DNA of 18,835 bases, from NCBI GenBank assembly GCA_945875975.1, contig CAMCMD010000024.1, positions 1 through 18,835 on the forward strand, read 5' to 3'. A program made the position numbers and the translations under genes. The notes beneath the pieces were generated by a model. It did no database searches, was not told where the DNA came from, and worked only from the letters and a program-made list of their open reading frames with translations. The first letter of the stretch is position 1, and every line of letters starts with the position of its first letter. This DNA is from Rickettsia typhi. Lineage in GTDB: Bacteria > Pseudomonadota > Alphaproteobacteria > Rickettsiales > Rickettsiaceae. Shown piece after piece: positions 16,226-18,835 of the stretch.

Positions 16226-17206
16226 ATGAATAACAGAATCTTTTTTGTAGATTCCGAGCATGGGAATCACCTTGTTGCGTCAAGACCGATAAAAGAATTT
16301 GCTCTTGACGCTATAAAGTCATTAATAATTTCTGAAGATATTATGGTAGTGGTTAGATCTGACTTAACAGGATTGACCATCAAAATGATTGACAAGTTTA
16401 TAAATAAAAAAGCGCAAAAGAATATTTTAGTGGGTTTGCTAGGGTCAAAACCATGCATAGTAGCTGTTAACACTAACTTACTCGATAAATTCTTTCCTGA
16501 TATCCATTTATTTTACAACAATATAAGGCAAGAATGGCCGTGTTTGGACCTAGTGCATAGTGAACTTAAATTATTGGACAATGCAGCTGATATTAATGCT
16601 TTTAACCAAGAAGTACAAAATACATTGCGCCAAAATGCCATTGATATGGAGGTGTATTTACAAGACCCATCTACCACTTATTTATCTTATGACACTAAAT
16701 TTGGTCGTGGAGTCATAATTGAACCCAATGTTTATTTTGGAGCAAATGTTAAGCTGCATGATAATGTTCGTATTAGAGCATTTTCTTATTTGGAAGGAGC
16801 GGAAATAGAAAGTGGCGCAGAAATAGGTCCTTTTGCCAGAATAAGAGGTAATAATAGTAAGATTGGAACAAAAGCAAAGATAGGAAATTTCGTTGAGATC
16901 AAGAGTAGCGAACTTGGTTCCGGTACCAAGGTATCTCATCTTTCATATATAGGAGATGCCAAAATTGGTAAGAGTGTTAATGTTGGTGCCGGTGTTATTA
17001 CTTGTAATTATGATGGTTTTAAAAAGCACGTCACAGTGGTCGGAGATAATAGTTTCATTGGATCGAACAGTTCTTTAATTGCACCTGTAACTATTGGAAC
17101 TAATTCGCTTATAGGCGCAGGTTCTTTTATAAACAAAGATGTTCCCGACTACACTTTTGCTAAAGGCAGAGCTGAGCAAATTATGAAACCAAATAAGAGG
17201 AAATAA
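16226..17206 (+). CDS. glmU: GlmU with intact acetyltransferase half and eroded uridylyltransferase half
   Basis: 326 residues from ATG 16226, against about 450 for normal bifunctional GlmU. The C-terminal left-handed beta-helix (about 145-326) is complete. Residues matching E. coli R333, K351, H363, Y366, N377 and K392 are R207, K226, H238, Y241, N252 and K267. It should still acetylate glucosamine-1-P. The N-terminal 110 residues lack the GxGTRM loop and the UTP-binding motifs. Parts (EDIMVVVRSDLTG, and CIVAVNTNLLDKFFPDI to the NNR-like helix around 120-135) look like shrunken remnants of the nucleotidyltransferase. The frame runs open upstream to 16028, but that part is antisense to glmM and is not counted. 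glmS begins 2 bases after its stop. Confidence 0.8.
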   Translation: MNNRIFFVDSEHGNHLVASRPIKEFALDAIKSLIISEDIMVVVRSDLTGLTIKMIDKFINKKAQKNILVGLLGSKPCIVAVNTNLLDKFFPDIHLFYNNIRQEWPCLDLVHSELKLLDNAADINAFNQEVQNTLRQNAIDMEVYLQDPSTTYLSYDTKFGRGVIIEPNVYFGANVKLHDNVRIRAFSYLEGAEIESGAEIGPFARIRGNNSKIGTKAKIGNFVEIKSSELGSGTKVSHLSYIGDAKIGKSVNVGAGVITCNYDGFKKHVTVVGDNSFIGSNSSLIAPVTIGTNSLIGAGSFINKDVPDYTFAKGRAEQIMKPNKRK

Positions 17207-17208
17207 AT

Positions 17209-18725
17209 ATGTGTGGTATTATCGCTGGAATTACTACAAGTAATATATTACCAATCTTAGTTGGTGGGCTAGAGCAATTAGAATATAGAGGGTACGATAG
17301 CGCAGGACTAGCGCTCATCCTGAGCGGGAATATACATGTAGTTAAAGCCGCTGGCAAAGTTGCTGTGCTAAAAAACCTATTAGCCAAAGAGGAGTTTAAT
17401 AGCCAAATAGGAATCGGTCATACAAGATGGGCAACTCATGGTATGCCAAATGCAATTAATGCTCATCCACATGCTACTGATAGAGTTGCTGTAGTTCATA
17501 ATGGGATTATTGAGAATTACAAAGAGTTAAAGCAAGAGCTGCAAAATATTGGTTATCAATTTAAATCAGAGACAGATACAGAAATAATTACAAACTTGCT
17601 GGATTATTATCTTTCATTAAATAACGATCCAAAAGAAGCATCCATGCAGACTATAGGTAGATTGGAAGGATCTTTCTCAGTAGTTTTCATGTTCAAGAGT
17701 GATAAATTTCTGTTTGCCACTTCACGAAAAACTTCGCTAATATTAGGGCTAGCCGAAAATGCTATTTACATTGCTTCAGACGTCGTGGCCTTTGGTAATA
17801 AAGTTAACAACGTAATTTATTTGGAAGATGGTGATAAAGCTGTGGTTAGTTTAGATTCGTATCAGATCTTTGATAAGAATAACAATCCCGCTAAGCGACC
17901 TTTGAGAAAATCCTCGATATTAGAAGAAGTAACCAAGAACGATTTTCCACATTTCATGCTCAAAGAAATATACCAGCAGCCAGTGGTTTTGGAGCAAACT
18001 ATCACAAGGTATTTAACAGGAAATGAATTAGGCAAAGTAAAAATTGACTGGAATAAGATTGATAGTATCAAGATTTTAGCTTGCGGTACTGCTTATTACT
18101 CAGGATTAGTTGCCAAATATTGGCTTGAAGAATTGACAAACATATTTGTTGACCTAGAAGTAGCTTCTGAATTCAGATATCGCACGATTGCTGCGAAAAA
18201 GAATGAAATCACAATCGTCACTTGATTAGAGAAGTTTTATCTCAGTCGGAAGATATCAAGAATATAGCTAGCCAGATTAAGGATTTTAACAGCATATTAT
18301 TTATTGGCAGAGGGAATTTATATCCAATTGCTATGGAAGGCTCATTAAAGTTAAAAGAATTATCCTATATCCATGCAGAAGGCTATCCCGGAGGGGAGTT
18401 AAAACATGGCCCGATCTCCTTAATTGACAGCAATATGCCCATTGTTGCTTTGATGCCCAGTGGCCATTTATTTGAAAAAATGTTTTCCAATTTACAAGAG
18501 CTTGGCGCTAGAGGAGGAAAACTACTAACTATTGTTGGCCTTGGTCACGCAAGTAAAGTGTCTGACTCATCTTCTTGGGTAATATCAATACCAGATTGCG
18601 ACGAATTTATTGCTCCTATAATCTATTCTATTCCAATGCAATTATTAGCCTATTACACGGCTCTTCTAAAAGGAAATGATATTGATCAACCGCGTAATCT
18701 AGCCAAAAGCGTGACAGTAGAGTAA
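17209..18725 (+). pseudogene. glmS: Glucosamine-fructose-6-phosphate aminotransferase glmS with internal deletion
   Basis: The first fragment (17209-18225, 338 residues) has a complete glutaminase domain: C2 after Met, R73 in GHTRWATHG, HPH (86-88), HNG (97-99) and D123, plus the start of SIS domain 1 (ACGTAYYSG, 291-299). It ends at ITIVT, exactly before the expected SQSGET loop. The second fragment, in another frame from about 18222 (TTG), resumes at IREVLSQ and carries all of SIS domain 2 (FIGRGNLYPIAMEGSLKLKE, GELKHGP, AKSVTVE end). About 100 codons of SIS1 are missing, including the sugar-phosphate loop and the VASTKAF region, so isomerase/synthase activity should be lost. Shine-Dalgarno AGAGGA (17196-17201) precedes the start, and the gene is coupled to glmU. 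Confidence 0.85.
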
Positions 18726-18835
18726 ATTAAGTGTGCTCCCACATGTTCTACAAAGGAAGCACTTTGACAATAGTTGATTAAGATATGTTGATCGCAGCTT
18801 TTAAGCCAGATGAAGTTAGCAGCTGAGCCAGCCAT

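Noticed and set aside
17207..17208. glmS ribozyme or leader riboswitch ahead of glmS
   Set aside because: Only 2 bases separate glmU and glmS, so there is no room for a structured leader.
18733..18762. Imperfect hairpin after glmS as a terminator
   Set aside because: The stem is 7 bp with a bulge (GTGCTCC against GGAAGCAC) and is followed only by TTTG, without a T-tract. The last 110 bases show nothing else I can name.
18682..18835. Reverse-strand open frame from the right edge, ending STVTLLARLRG
   Set aside because: Its end is the antisense of the conserved GlmS C-terminus, a familiar spurious ORF pattern.

Overview
The window is AT-rich (roughly one third G+C by eye) and looks like the chromosome of an intracellular alphaproteobacterium of the order Rickettsiales. 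The best marker is the CapD-type UDP-GlcNAc 4,6-dehydratase at 8486-9508, which from memory is very close to Rickettsia CapD. Tight, overlapping surface-sugar genes and three damaged amino-sugar genes fit a Rickettsia or 'Ca. Megaira'-like endosymbiont. No database search was possible.

Layout. Positions 3-152 hold the last 49 codons of a gene that resembles the winged-helix end of a Fic-family protein, followed by a perfect 12-bp inverted repeat (230-262) and a doubtful small reverse-strand ORF (378-614). From 6644 down to 675 runs a reverse-strand operon: a GT4 glycosyltransferase, a membrane-anchored GT-B enzyme, a polytopic GT-C-like membrane protein and a 749-residue protein with two GT-B halves. 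A short divergent promoter region (6645-6703) separates it from a forward operon (6704-14743). That operon holds a GalE/WbpP-like epimerase, a three-gene set (RmlD-like reductase, CapD/WbvB-type dehydratase, WecB/FnlC-type 2-epimerase) that makes an L-configured 2-acetamido-2,6-dideoxyhexose (UDP-L-QuiNAc type), two GT-B glycosyltransferases and a GT2 glycosyltransferase fused to a SAM methyltransferase.

The right third (14805-18725) carries glmM on the reverse strand, and glmU and glmS on the forward strand: the de novo route from fructose-6-phosphate to UDP-GlcNAc. All three are damaged in different ways. glmM has a one-base frameshift in an A7 run. glmU keeps a complete acetyltransferase half but only a shortened, motif-less uridylyltransferase half. 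glmS lacks about 100 codons of its first SIS domain and is out of frame after the gap.

Together, the first two operons would build an O-antigen-like glycan from UDP-GlcNAc, and they look intact. The pathway that would supply UDP-GlcNAc appears to be collapsing in the same window. The simplest reading is that the bacterium takes UDP-GlcNAc or an amino-sugar phosphate from its host. No flippase, ABC exporter, polymerase, ligase or initiating phosphoglycosyl transferase is visible here, so those functions must lie elsewhere.
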